64,000 nucleotides of DNA from Lepraria neglecta (taxonomy: Eukaryota > Ascomycota > Lecanoromycetes > Lecanorales > Stereocaulaceae): the NCBI GenBank assembly GCA_033220425.1, contig CM065653.1:1302001-1366000 (forward strand). Direction: 5' to 3'. A program made the position numbers and the translations under genes. Below the pieces are notes generated by a model. It saw only the letters and a list, made by a program, of their open reading frames with translations. It did no database searches and was not told where the DNA came from. Positions within the stretch are counted from its first letter, which is position 1, and every line of letters starts with the position of its first letter. This document shows, in pieces, positions 13,401 to 25,654 of the stretch.

Positions 13401-16400
13401 CTGAAGTCTCCGCCGCCTCCAATACTAATGCTTTCCGAGCTTGTGTAGCGGCCCAAGTAGGTCTTATGGCCAAGATAGAAACATTGGAAGACGGTGAAGC
13501 TGCTGTCGCACAAGCCGCTTCATCAATTGTCGGTTACTTGACCTCACTGCAAGCCCATGATTTCCTTGCATGTAGGATCTTTCTGCGGGAGTTCCTTCGT
13601 TCGAAGATACCGATCGTAGAAGATGACGCAAATACACTGCTTCAGTATGTTGCGGAAGTGCTTATTTCTAAGTATGAATCGGAACGGTCCGAGGTCTCGA
13701 TGGGCGTCTCATTGGACGTTATGACTGATCTCGCCGAAATGTGGACTGTCAAAGAAGCTGGCGATCTGGCAGATACAGGCGCAGCTCTTTATTCGTGGTT
13801 CATCGACATTGCTCTGAAGAAGGGTATATCATCACCTCATGTCCACATTTGCATCTCATCAATGCTGCAAAAAATCATCAAGATCCGACCCGATCATGCC
13901 CAAAAACCACCTTTGCAGTCAGCAAGAACCAGTCTTTTCGAAGTCCTTAGCGAAGGCAATGTGGTTGTGAAATTCCAGATTGGGAGCAACATTGCAGATA
14001 TATTTGGTTTGTTCGTCCTCAAAGAGCATGAAAAAATTCTCAACGATGTTTCAAAGACCCTTCCAAATGACCCCAATTGGATTGAGGGTATCGCTTTGCG
14101 ACTTTTCGTACTCGCACACCTGGCATCTTCTTGGTCAACGTTACTTCGCCGCTGTGTGTATGCCATACTGGAATGTCCAAGGCACGTGCCTGATTCTGCC
14201 GGACATGCTCGACATTGCCTGGGTAATATTACTACAGCGCTTGGCCTAGCAAAACCGCGGGACCTCTTCAAGCTCTTTGTATCCCAAATTCTCTACACGT
14301 GGCTAGATACTAGCCAACCTTTGAGATCCATTCCATACACCATATTCGGCTATGCTACGCTCTCGGAACTCCTCCGTGATGTGCAAGATGAGGTTGTCGG
14401 ACAAATCATCATGCGAGGCCAAGATGACGAAGCAGCCCAGTTAGCGGATGATCTAGGGGTTGCTTTTGAGAAACTCTTGGAAGTATCATTTAGCAAGGCC
14501 TCAGCTTATAGCATTTCGCGTGATGTGGCACTACCTCCATCAACAAGCACTCAAGCGCCGAGGGCTGAGACTCGTCTCCGGAGCATCCTGGGTAAAGAGC
14601 AATACTCTTCACTTATCACTCAGGACTTTCCGAAGATCCTTGCTCTTTTCTTCAAGACCATGGATATCGGTCGTGATGGTCAAACAGAAAAAGGCTTTCA
14701 GAAGCACCCTGAATCTGCAAAGGTATACTCTAGCTACCAGGAAATCTTATCCAAAACTGGCCCTGACAAAGGTCTCCCACTGAGTCAACAGCCTTCGTTT
14801 AAAGCAAAGTACTTGTTTGACGAGATCGAATTTCTTTGCCGTCGCACAAGCTATGACGCGGAATCTTTGTGGTCCCCATCACTCTACGTTTATGTTTATC
14901 GAGAATTACTCAACGGAATCCATCCAGCACTGGGATCGCTGCATGCTTGTTCGGTTCTTCGAAGGATCAGAATGCTGATATGTATGGCCCAATCCACTGC
15001 ATTGGAGCAATACCCCTTAGAAATGGCATTGCATTCTTTGGAGCCTTACCTGACTGATGCACAGTGCGCAGAAGAGACTATTGGGATTGTCCAATATCTC
15101 CTTGAACACGGATCTCCGTACCTGAAAGAGGCTCCTTCCTTCCTTGCTGGCCACGCTGTATTCGCGCTCACCTCGATGAAAGCCTTCTTCGAGTCCACGC
15201 AGGACAGCACTACACAGGAAAGCCAATTCAAGGCAACCATGTCAAGGGCTCAATCATTTCATGCGTGGTTTGCCGGCTTTCTTGGAGATTATACGTCGCC
15301 TCATCTGGCAGAAGAATCAGTGAAATGTTTCAAGACTATCGTCAATGCAGCGAGCAATACACAAACCGGCGGTAATGCGAGAACGGGGACCTATGAGAGC
15401 GATCTTCTTTTGGAGCTTCTTGAAGACCAGCGCTCCGGAAGAGATCTTCTCGACCAATCCTGTAAAGATAGTATTCTGAGATTCCTGTGCACACCATTCG
15501 AACTGCCGTCAGATTTCCGAGATGACATCCTTGGATCGGACGAAAAAGCTCGGCGATACGCACCGGTTGTCTGGAAGACTTGTCAAAGGGGCGTTTCGTC
15601 ACAAAATTATCTTCTCTGGGCTGGACGAGTCTTAGGACGAGCGTATGCTGGGGAAGGTCTTCTGGGTCAAGAGATGGTCTATGAGACACATCTGGATTCT
15701 GAACGTGGCGTGGCACTCGATGAAGCAAGGATGCCATTATCGAGCTCGAGGACCAATATAATGCAGCTTTTGTGCGACCTTCTTACGGACCGTGATGGCA
15801 ATGAGGTGGGGAAGGCTGAAACGACCTTAAGGTCCATTGTCACGAGGGCAGACGGGACAGACTACTTTCTGGAGTGCGAGCAGTTTCTTCCCCCTTCTCT
15901 GATGGAGACATTGCTTTGGAGACACTATCACTTGCCTGCAGTAGGATCGTATCAATCAGACGGTCCGAAGCTGCAAGAAAGCGCAGCATTCCACAAAGAC
16001 CTGCTGGCCGTAGAATGGATTCAGCAGCTTTGCGTAGCACTCGCACTTACAGCTGCAAACGATCCCTTGTTGTCAGAGCTGGCTCAGATCATAAAATCCA
16101 TGAAACAGCTCGCTGAGAAAGCTTTCCCATACTTACTACATCTGGTACTTCTTCGAGAGACTGACGGCCACCAGACCACCAGGCGCATAATGTCGGAAGC
16201 GTGTCACCAGTGGTTCCAGAATTGTACTACCAACGCGGAGACGGTTGTCCACTCGACCCGAATGCTAATCAATGCTATACTTTACCTAAGGACCCAACCA
16301 TTGCCCCACGAGAACACAAAAGCTGACAGAGCCCAGTGGCTTGAGCTAGACTACAAAAAAGCTGCAGCTGCAGCTATCAAATGCTCCATGTTCAAATCCG

Positions 16401-19400
16401 CTTTGATGTTTTTGGAGATAGACAACTCTGAAGTCGTGAAAAAATCCAGACGGCCATCCGGAACGAAAATTCAAGACCCGACTCATCTTCTTCTAGAAAT
16501 CTACGAGAATATAGATGAGCAAGACGCCTTCTATGGGGTGCAACAACCTTCAAATCTGACTTCGATGATGGCCAGACTCGAGTACGAGCACGCAGGATTT
16601 AAGAGCCTATCATTCCGTGGCGCGTACTATGACGGCCAGATCCGGCAGGCTAGTGAAGATCAGCATCCAGATGAAGAAAGCATGGTACGCGCTCTCGACA
16701 ATCTTGACCTGAATGGCTTGTCGCAGTCTCTGCTAAACAACATAACAAACGCTGGCCCAAATGCTATTGATTCGGTGTTGCGTACTGCTCGGAAATTAGA
16801 ACAATGGGATATATCTGCACCCGTCACACGTGTGAGCAGCGCCAGCACGATATTCAAGGCCTTTCAAGGTATAAATGGTTCCTCAACCTCCGCAGACCTG
16901 CTCGCTGCAATAAATGTTGGTATCAGCGTATCCATGAATCAACTTGTCTTTAGTAAAGGCACGAAATCCTCAGTGCACTCGGTTCTTAGCAGTCTAGCGA
17001 TCTTGACAGAGGCGGATGAGGTATTCTCTTCGAAACGGCCTGAGCAGCTGTACGAGGTACTATCAAGATTCAACAATCGGGACTATTGGATGTATTCAGA
17101 GAGGTGAGCTGTGCCAAGTCCTTCGAAAATATCCATTAGACTGACATAAATCAGCTTCGACCATGTGAAAGATATAATGTCTTGCCGTGAGACCATATTC
17201 AGCTCATTATGCAAGAAACCTAAGCTACAAAGCCTGCTGAGAACGTCTCTCCGTGATGCCCGTGCTGTAGAAAGCCGATTGCTTCTCACTTCTTCCAAGA
17301 TGAGTCGGATGCATGGCGCACTCCAGAACGCCCTGACGACAGCAACGTATCTCAATCAGTTGGTGCTACCATGTGAAGAAGCTGGTGTCGACATCTCGGC
17401 AGCTGTACGATTCGAAAGTGCAAACGTGTTGTGGGCTCAGGGCGAGATGACAGCCTCGATCAGAATGCTACAGGATCTCCAAAAGTCTTTAGGTTCGCAT
17501 GCTCAGATGGTTCACGTCGGCAAGCCTGAACTGCTTGCCAAATTAGTATGTTGCGAGGAGTCTGGCCAGTAATGCATCTGTTCAGCAGCTGACCTCATCA
17601 CAGGGACATCAAATATCCGAGGCCAGGTTGGAGAAGCCGGACGAGATTATCCATCAATACCTTGCACCGGCGATCAAGGAGCTTCATGGCAAATCCGAGG
17701 GAGATGAGGCTGGCGAAGTCTTCCATGAATTTGCGTCATTCTGTGATCAGCAACTACAAAATCCAGACGGCTTGGAAGACTTCCAGCGCATACAAAAGCT
17801 CCGGGAGCGCAAAGAGAGTGAGGTGAAGGACCTCGACAAGATGATCAAGTCTTCAAGCTCTCAAGGAAAGGATCGCGTACACTTGAAAAAGTTTCGTGAT
17901 ACGACAAAATTGTGGTGGGATTTGGATGACCAGGAATTTCGACGACTTCGAGACGCGCGACAGACGTTTCTCCGCCAGAGTTTGGAGAACTACCTACTCT
18001 GCCTCAAAGCTTGCGACAAATACGACAAGGACGCATTGCGGTTTTCTGCCTTGTGGCTTGAGAACTACAATAGCGAGATAGCTAATGGTGCTGTCTCGAA
18101 ACATGTTGGCGAAGTGGGAAGTAGGAAATTTGCGGCCCTCATGAATCAGTGGTCGTCACGATTACTGGATGTGCCCGGACAATTCCAGGAGCTGCTCTCC
18201 TCACTGGTGCTCAGAATATGCGTCGACCATCCCTATCATGGAATGTACCAGATTTTCGCCTCAAGCAAGACGAAAGGCGGCAAAGACGAAACAGCTCTGG
18301 CCCGATTTGACGCTGCAAATAACATCGTTGCCCAGCTGAAAGCTAACAAGCGCTCTGAAAAGACTTGGTATAATCTACATAATACCAATGTTCTCTTCGT
18401 GAGATTTGCAGCCGAAAGGCTAGCTGATCCATCCATCAGACAAGGGTCCACGGTACTGCTCCGAAAATTCACTTCAGGGCAAAGAGTGGAGCAAGAAGTA
18501 CCCAAGGCAAGGGTACCACCGCCGACGGCGAAAATCGAGTTACGACCAGACTGTAACTACAGCAAAGTCCCTGTCATTGCAAGATTCAAGCCCGATTTCA
18601 ATGTTGCCTCTGGCAATAGCATGCCCAAAATCGTTACAGCACACGGCACAGACGGGCTGAAGTACAAGCAACTGTTCAAAAGCGGCAACGATGACCTCCG
18701 ACAAGACTCCATAATGGAACAAGTCTTCGAACAAGTCAGCAACCTCCTGCGCACACAACGCGCCACCCGTCAACGCAACCTAGGCATCCGCACTTACAAG
18801 GTCCTCCCTCTAACAGCTACTGCCGGCGTAATCGAGTTCGTCCCCAACACAATTCCTCTACATGACTACCTCATACCTGCCCACGCCCGCCACTTCCCCA
18901 AAGACCTCAAACTCTCCAGCGCCCGTAAGCTCATCGACGACGCCCAAAACAAGGCCACCGACCACCGCATCCAGCAATTCCGTAAAGTCTGCGACCACTT
19001 CCACCCCGTGCTCCGCTACTTCTTCATGGAGCGTTTCGAAAACCCAAACGACTGGTTTGAGAAACGCCTCGCATACACGCGTTCCACAGCCGCCATCTCC
19101 ATCCTCGGCCACGTCCTCGGCCTAGGTGATAGACATGGCCATAACATCCTTTTGGACGAGAAAACAGGAGAAGTCGTCCACATTGATCTCGGCATAGCAT
19201 TCGAACAAGGCCGCGTCCTCCCCGTCCCAGAAGTAGTCCCCTTCCGCCTAACGCGCGATCTAGTCGACGGAATGGGCATCACAAAAACCGAAGGCGTCTT
19301 CCGCCGCTGTTGCGAGTTCACCCTCGAAGCACTCCGCAACGAAAGCTACAGCATAATGACCATCCTCGACGTGCTCCGCTACGACCCCTTATACTCATGG

Positions 19401-19652
19401 TCCCTATCTCCACTACGTTTAAAGAAAATGCAGGACGCACAGACGGAGGATCCGAGATTACCCGGTGGAGAGGGCGGCCTGGCCGGGGTGAAGGAACATG
19501 AGCCTGGAGAGGCGGATAGGGCGCTGACTGTTGTGGCGAAGAAGTTGAGTAGGAGTTTGAGTGTGCCGGCTACGGTGAATGAGTTGATTCAGGCCGCGAC
19601 GGATGAGCGGAATTTGGCGGTGTTGTATTGTGGGTGGGCTGCTTATGTTTAG
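10456..19652 (+). CDS. TEL1: Tel1/ATM checkpoint kinase
   Basis: Model: join(10456..10498, 10548..10595, 10644..10686, 10744..12153, 12203..12543, 12594..17103, 17155..17545, 17604..19652), 2944 residues. Tel1 (ATM) is the PI3K-like kinase that responds to double-strand breaks with Mre11-Rad50-Xrs2 and maintains telomeres. Three tiny 5' exons encode the start and a TAN motif, [13 protein letters not shown], which fits hydrophobic-x3-K-x2-E-R-x3-L. HEAT repeats and a FAT domain follow ([16 protein letters not shown] near 2265). The kinase lobe has [12 protein letters not shown] near 2623, GLGDRHGHN near 2770 and HIDLG near 2789. [15 protein letters not shown] follows and separates Tel1/ATM from Mec1/ATR. 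The FATC tail ends in CGWAAYV. Catalytic residues are intact. The small 5' exons are the least certain part. Confidence 0.95.
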
Positions 19653-20093
19653 GGGATGCATGGTAAGGTGGGGAGAGGATGATGTTGTTCGCCTGAAGTG
19701 AGATTGGAGAGTTTGAGATAGCTGCGTGTGCTTAGGGGCAAGATTGCAACAAAGAATAGGGAAATTGATGTATTGCAGTGGAAGGAGGATGGGAGCTTTG
19801 TTCATACCATTTATTGCTGGCGTTTGCACATTTGCCTCGAGCTTCAAAAAGTTAATAATGGCGTTGTACATCTCTTCTCCATAGATTGCCAGTAGCAGAT
19901 ACATACGTCGAAGATTATATGACGACTTTTATACATTCAGAAAGTCCACACAGCGCCCTCGCTTTCAAGTTCGCTATCATACCAATATAGACACCCCAAG
20001 GGTCCCATCAACGCCGCCGTTTTCCCAGACATGAAGTACCATATTGTACAAACCCTACCAGTAACGCCCTCAATCAAATAACTACTAGACATC
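19653..20093. other. TEL1/MIP1 convergent intergenic region
   Basis: 441 bp between two facing 3' ends. It should hold both terminators. No gene was recognised. Confidence 0.4.
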
Positions 20094-23000
20094 CTATCTC
20101 GGACCATCATTCAACAAAGAGCTCCTAGCCGGCAATTGTGTCCGTATCCACGGCTTCCCATACTTGGTATTGCCCAGCTCGTTCCAAAACGGATTCACCT
20201 CCTCATACCCATACGGCGCGTCCATTAGTCTCGGCTCCTGCGGATGTGGATAAGACGGTGGTGTTGTCTTCATCTTCCAGACTTTGGTCTTCGGAAGGCC
20301 TTTCTCGGTAGAGCTGAGGCTTGTTGATGAGGTTTTCTTGCTAATGTCTTGGATGATATCATTGAGTTCCTTCGGCTCGCTGGAGATCTGCGCTTTGAGG
20401 AAGTTGAGGTCGGTGCGTTCGCGGAGCTCGGCCATTACTGAGGGGCGGGGTGTGTAGGGGTATTGTTCTAGGTTGATTGGGTCGTTGGGGACGATGTTTG
20501 GGTCGAGGTAGGCGGCTGAGCCCTTGTTGAGGAGTTGATTGATAGTGACGCTCTCGCCATGCGGTATTTTGTCCGGATGGCTAGGCGTCACGCAATCCAT
20601 ATCCACCTCTTTCCTGAGCACGTGGTCGATATCCACAGCACTAAAATAGGCACAGGACTGCGGGAGGTCATTGATGCCCATTTGTTGCGAGAACATGGCG
20701 CGTGTCCACACGTTGGCGACTTGCAATGCCATTGCGCCTCTGTATTTATCTTGTTCCTTCACTAGGTATCTGATTTCGTCGTGAACAGTGATGGCGAGGC
20801 GTGCATCGATGTTGAAGCGGCGGATGAGGTAGTCCATGGAGATGATGAGGAGGTGGAGGTAGTCGACGCCGGAAGACTGGATGGCCCAGTTGATGCGGGA
20901 TGTCATGAAGCCGCCTTTGTTGATGTAGCGGCGCATTAGGGCTTCAGTGATGCCGGCCCCTAGCACAGGTGTACGTGGACGCTCTTGCTCTGCAAACTCC
21001 TCGAGCCGGTTGAAGACAAAAGACTCGGTGCCGCCTCGCCAAAAGGAGCGGTCGTTGAGTGCCTTTCGTGAGGTCTTGGTGCCTTTTGTCTCTTTGTACA
21101 GTCTAGTGGCAATTTCTTGAGTTTCCTTCTCGGAGAGGTTGGAATTGAATTGGCGTAGCAGAGTGGAGGCGAATTTGAGACCAGCACCGTATATACGCCC
21201 ATAGTTAAAGACCTTTGCATCGTTCCTTGAGATGCCTAGGATTTTGGCTGTCTTAGAGTGCAGGTCGGTACCTGCAGCTTTGGTGCCCTCGAGGGTCATG
21301 AAGCCGATTGCGTTGCCACCATGGAGACGAAATTGAGCGTCTCCTACAAGACTTGCAATCCATAGCTCTTGTGAATCAACATCAGCTCCAACAAAACAAT
21401 AGCCTGGAGGTGCTTTGATCATGGACTTAAGCTCCGAGCCGACCCTGTTAGCTTTGGCATTGCTGGCTGTGAGCCAGGTATTCTCGACTGCTCTGCGGGT
21501 AATTGTTCCCATCGGGATGACTTGAGGGAGGATGTAGCCCAAGTCTTTCGATACGTCTCGTCTCTGTATGCCAACGGTGTCATTTTGGTAGACTACCATC
21601 TGCGACCTTATCCGATCTCGTGCACTGATCCAGTATGAGCAGGACGCATTCATTTCTAGCGCCTCTTTCGCATAGGAGTATTCGGAAGAGAGGACCCCGC
21701 TCTCAAAGTATTGTAGATACCCTTTGGCTAACGGGCTTGCACATCTTGCTTGTGGACCGTCCTTGTGGGGAAGCTTAAAGTATCGATGCTTGTTGTCGTC
21801 CCGAAGATCAAAGTTTTTCTCATCAGTCATATCACAGTTGACCACTGGCTTGTCAATATATTTGTGTGCTGATGCAAGTGGCACCTTGAACGTCCATCCA
21901 TATTTATCTGACCACACAAGGGGGAAGCCATCCCACGACAGGCGAAGCAGCAATGGGGCAATGCGTGTTCTCACAGTCAAGACGATATCGGCATCGCTTG
22001 TGGCAAAGAGGTCCTTGTACCATTGCGGCATGCCAGGCATCTTTTGCCGCGCTGCTGGCCTTGGGGGATCGCCTTTTTTCTTGCCTTTCACCATTCTGAT
22101 CGTCTGGCCGGACCAGTCAAGCTGTCCAAGCCAGGCATCTTTGCTGTGCTGATCTGGATCCTCCTTCAACTCAAGCGCTCGTTGAGCCAGATCACTCAGG
22201 CGCTCCTCTACTGCTTTTGAGAGACGGATGTAGGTCTCCTCAGATCTTTCAATGTAGTCCTCCCATGATTTGTCGAGAGGCAGTATCACAGACGACAGAT
22301 GTCGTAAGGCGCCGAAGCTGACGGGATGTGGGCAGACCTCAAGGAAGCCGGGGAAGACCTTTTTGTAGACACGGTGGGTAATTGCCACATCGGCAGCGCA
22401 GTAGTCAAGCAACTCGTCAACCTTCGTCCGAACTCCCTCCCTGTCAAGTTCTCCGAACTGATCACGCTGCGCCTTGTCGATGGTCACATTGCAATGGAAC
22501 TTGGCAACATCTCGTAACGAGTTGATAGAGCTTCTTCCCACCCATAGCTCCTCCTCTTCCTCACTCAGCATCTTGTTCTCCAACAAAGTTGATAGCTCGA
22601 CCGAGTTGCTCTCACTAGCGATCTTGTCCCTCATATCTCTGTTTTTCTTGTGTTTCATCCACGTCGGTCTCTGCCTCGAGCACATCCCGTTGACAGCCAC
22701 ATGTAATGACATTGTATCCAAGAAGAAGTTCTTCGATTGCCGCACATCATATTCTTCAGCTATCCGTGCTCTATCGTAGCCGATATTGTGTCCAATGACA
22801 ATGCGTGCTTGATCGGGGTCCCCCAGTGGGATCAAGTGCCGATCCGTTTCTGACTCTCCCATGAGCCAAGGGGAAAGCCATGCGTACCAAGCCGTCTTGC
22901 TCGCAGCACAGGCCATGACAGCAAACGAGCTCTCTTTCCACATGACTTCGGTGTCGAAGGTCAGCATCTCCTCCTGCGGTGCTTCCACTGCTTCGTATGT

Positions 23001-23589
23001 GCCATCCTCATGATACTTAGTCCAGCCACTCTGCTTGGCCCATTTTCGGGGAGGTCTTGATAGGTTTGCCCGCGCATAGTCCAAAGCTTGAGAGTAGTAT
23101 GGCTCTGACGCATCCTTGCCCAATTTGTAGAAGTGTTCATCCAATGTAGGGCCGTGGAGTCCAGGGAGATTGAAGGCAATAGGTGCTGAGTTTTCCTGGT
23201 TCTTTCCCCATAAATGATGCCTGCTCAGATGGTCCTTGCTGAGATCGATCAAGTGTTGTGGCGGTTTTGCAGGCGGTCCTGAGAATATCTGAGGGTGGAC
23301 ATGGCTGCTAAGCTGTTGTACCCCTATCTCATTATATCTGGGCAACGAATCCACTATAGCGCACAGTCAGTATTTGGATTTAGAGGGAGCTTCTGGGAGG
23401 AGCTTTACATGAAAGGCTACCGCGTTCCTTCTCTACCAGCGAATCGCTTGAGTTGGCTTCCACTGCGTATCGCCGCCTCTGCAGCGCAGGGAGACGAGAT
23501 GTCTTGAATTGTGTTGGGTGGCCACAGGGGGCAAAAGGAAAGCGAACGCGGAGAATGCCATTCTGCTTGCTGCGTATAGAGCAAAGCAT
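20094..23589 (-). CDS. MIP1: Mitochondrial DNA polymerase gamma
   Basis: Model: complement(20094..23353, 23421..23589), 1142 residues. This family-A polymerase replicates and repairs mitochondrial DNA. The first exon supplies a basic, Ser/Arg-rich presequence (MLCSIRSKQNGILRVRF) suited to matrix import. A 67-bp intron joins to VDSLPRYNEIGVQQLS, a conserved start of the mature protein. Exonuclease motifs are present: Exo I FDTEV near 190, Exo II GHNIGYDRAR near 245, Exo III YCAADVAITH near 375. Polymerase motifs are A (GADVDSQELW, near 712), B (RNDAKVFNYGRIYGAG, near 766) and C (VHDEIR, near 914). All catalytic acidic residues are there. The C-terminal extension of about 180 residues beyond motif C is common in fungal Mip1. 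It is convergent with TEL1 and divergent from the RING gene. Confidence 0.95.
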
Positions 23590-23980
23590 TCTTGACTTTC
23601 ATCTCGACCACAGATTTGCCATCACGTATAGTAGTAGATTCGTTCGACGTAATTGACGCGATATGGGATAAACTAGCGCCATTTTCTCTCCGATATGCCG
23701 TGATTTCGCTAAGCCCAAAGTGATCATTCCTTCCGGGACGACCTCGGTTTTAACGAGCAGGATAACGAGCAGGATGACGAGCCATTCACGCTCAATTGTG
23801 CGTTGCAAGACTACTTTGAGGATTAATAAGCCTTCCTTTACGTCTCTCTATATATTACCATTCCTCGTCTTTTCCTCATTCTAACCTAGAAACCATAAGG
23901 GCAGAACAAGAACAACGGGGATGACTTGTTGGTGAACTCTCGTGAGGAAGCGTCCATAACGAACAGACTGCCTGCGGCAA
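23590..23980. promoter_or_regulatory. Divergent promoter region of MIP1 and the RING gene
   Basis: 391 bp between start codons. A TATATATT run near 23848-23855, followed by a CT-rich tract, lies about 130 bp before the RING gene's ATG and is a plausible core promoter for it. Confidence 0.5.
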
Positions 23981-25097
23981 ATGGAGAGCTCAGATGATTC
24001 CCACTATGAAGATGTCTGGAGTCCCTCACTACGAGAGGATGTCTTCTCATCTTTCGAAATAGGACTTCCATTTAGTAGCGGTGATCCCATGCATTATTCC
24101 AATCACTCGCCACTTCCCAGACCCTTCCATTCACAACCCATACAACTTCTCAGTCGCCCTTCTTCACAGCAAGAACGAGGCAACAACACACAGCCCTCAG
24201 CCTCATCATCCCTCCATGCCCCAGTGTCCGCCCCACTAAATCGAAAACGCTCTCACCTTGACCCTCCAAATTTCCCACTGCAGTCAGATCCAGTAGGAAA
24301 TAACTCCAACACAAATACTTCTGGCCGGCCACAGACTACGACGACCTTCCATTCCCGCCCAACAAGCCCTCCTTCACGAGACCTTCCACGCCCTGTTACA
24401 CCATTATCCGAAGACTTTTGGTCCTCATCCGGCCACTCCAGCCGATCAGACACTCCTTGGCCCGAACAAACCGACGATTTCAGCGACTTTGTGGATCTGA
24501 CGGCAGATTCTTCACCGCCAAACATGCCTCCCACCAAGCGTCCGCGTCTGCTTCCAACTTCATCAACGTCGAGAGATACCTCATCTGCACCGTCAAACAA
24601 GAGGAAGAAGACACAGGCATCCCAGTCCAACGGTCGATCACAAAAGATCGAAGAGATCGATTTAAGGGATATAGATGATGACCAAGGGTTGTCAAGGGTG
24701 CTTGAACAGCAGCGGATGGCTACCATTAAAGCTCAACAGGAGCAGGCGAACAAGCCTGTGAAGCTGTCTACTCTGCAGTGCATCATCTGCATGGAGCCAA
24801 TGAAGGACCTCACCGCCACACACTGTGGTAAGTAATTGCTCATCTCAGAACGCTGTTTGGTGGCAAGCTAACGTGAATCGTCTAGGTCATCTATTCTGCC
24901 ACTCATGCCTCATGGAGGCCCTAATCGCGGGCGAGAACCAGGGATCGGAACCGGGTAAAGGGACTCCAAAATGCCCCGTGTGCCGGAAGAAGGTTCTGAG
25001 ACCGACAGAGCGAAAAGACTACCACAACTTAGTGCCTCTCTCAATGAAGGTCAAGACCAAGGTCAGTGTCGGTAAAGGAAAGGGAAAAGCCGTTTGA
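23981..25097 (+). CDS. RING E3 ligase, SUMO-targeted (Slx8-like) candidate
   Basis: Model: join(23981..24827, 24886..25097), 352 residues, 58-bp intron. The long N-terminal part is disordered and Ser/Pro-rich with basic patches (KRPRLLP, NKRKKTQ). It holds FVDLTADSS near 169-177, where VDLT followed by acidic/Ser residues fits a SUMO-interacting motif. Splicing completes a C3HC4 RING: C267, C270, C282, H284, C287, C290, C312, C315 (CIICMEPM...HCGHLFCHSC...CPVC). The tail is Lys-rich. A C-terminal RING plus an upstream SIM is the architecture of Slx8/RNF4 ligases, which ubiquitylate SUMOylated proteins in DNA repair. The RING is certain; the STUbL role is inference, and another nuclear RING ligase remains possible. 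Confidence 0.85.
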
Positions 25098-25654
25098 AGT
25101 GAAGGGGGCCGAGTCACAACTGTCAGGGAATCACAGTGACTACAGTGCATGTCTCATGGAATTCGCGGAAAAGCATCAGCGATAGCATAGCGATTCATTT
25201 GAGATACCCCGGGGATTTGAACAAGAAACGTAAGAACGCTATGTGCTTTAGCCGCTTTTACACTTTTGCTATAGCAAAGCTTTGGTGTTTGCAGCGCCGC
25301 GGCTATGAGAATTCTATGGCTACAATGCCTTCCTTTTGGCTGACCGAAAGCTTTGTCGCACACCATCTCCAAGAGTCGACCGTTCGTTGATCGTCTTGAA
25401 TGCATGAACCAGCCGACGCAACTTGCCCAAATAGGGAATAAGCCCTGAGACCCCGAGTACAACATACGCAAGCGTGCATACGATTTTGACTTCCTCGTGC
25501 ATCTTCGCCCGACCATCCCCACCGAACTTCTTCCAAGTCACTGCTTCTCGCGTTTAACTAATTCCCATCCGACGATTACCATATGAGATATTTCTTCTCA
25601 TGTTCGACAAATGAATTCCCAATATAATTGCGCTTGATACTCTTCAGACTCAAG
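25098..25654. other. Intergenic, no gene supported
   Basis: 557 bp. A minus-strand open frame at 25320-25541 contains one hydrophobic stretch but has no convincing start or family resemblance. The rest shows nothing I recognise. Confidence 0.35.

Noticed and set aside
19458-19904. Minus-strand 148-codon frame at the TEL1 3' end
   Set aside because: It lies largely antisense to the FATC-coding exon and has His/Pro/Thr-biased composition typical of antisense frames.
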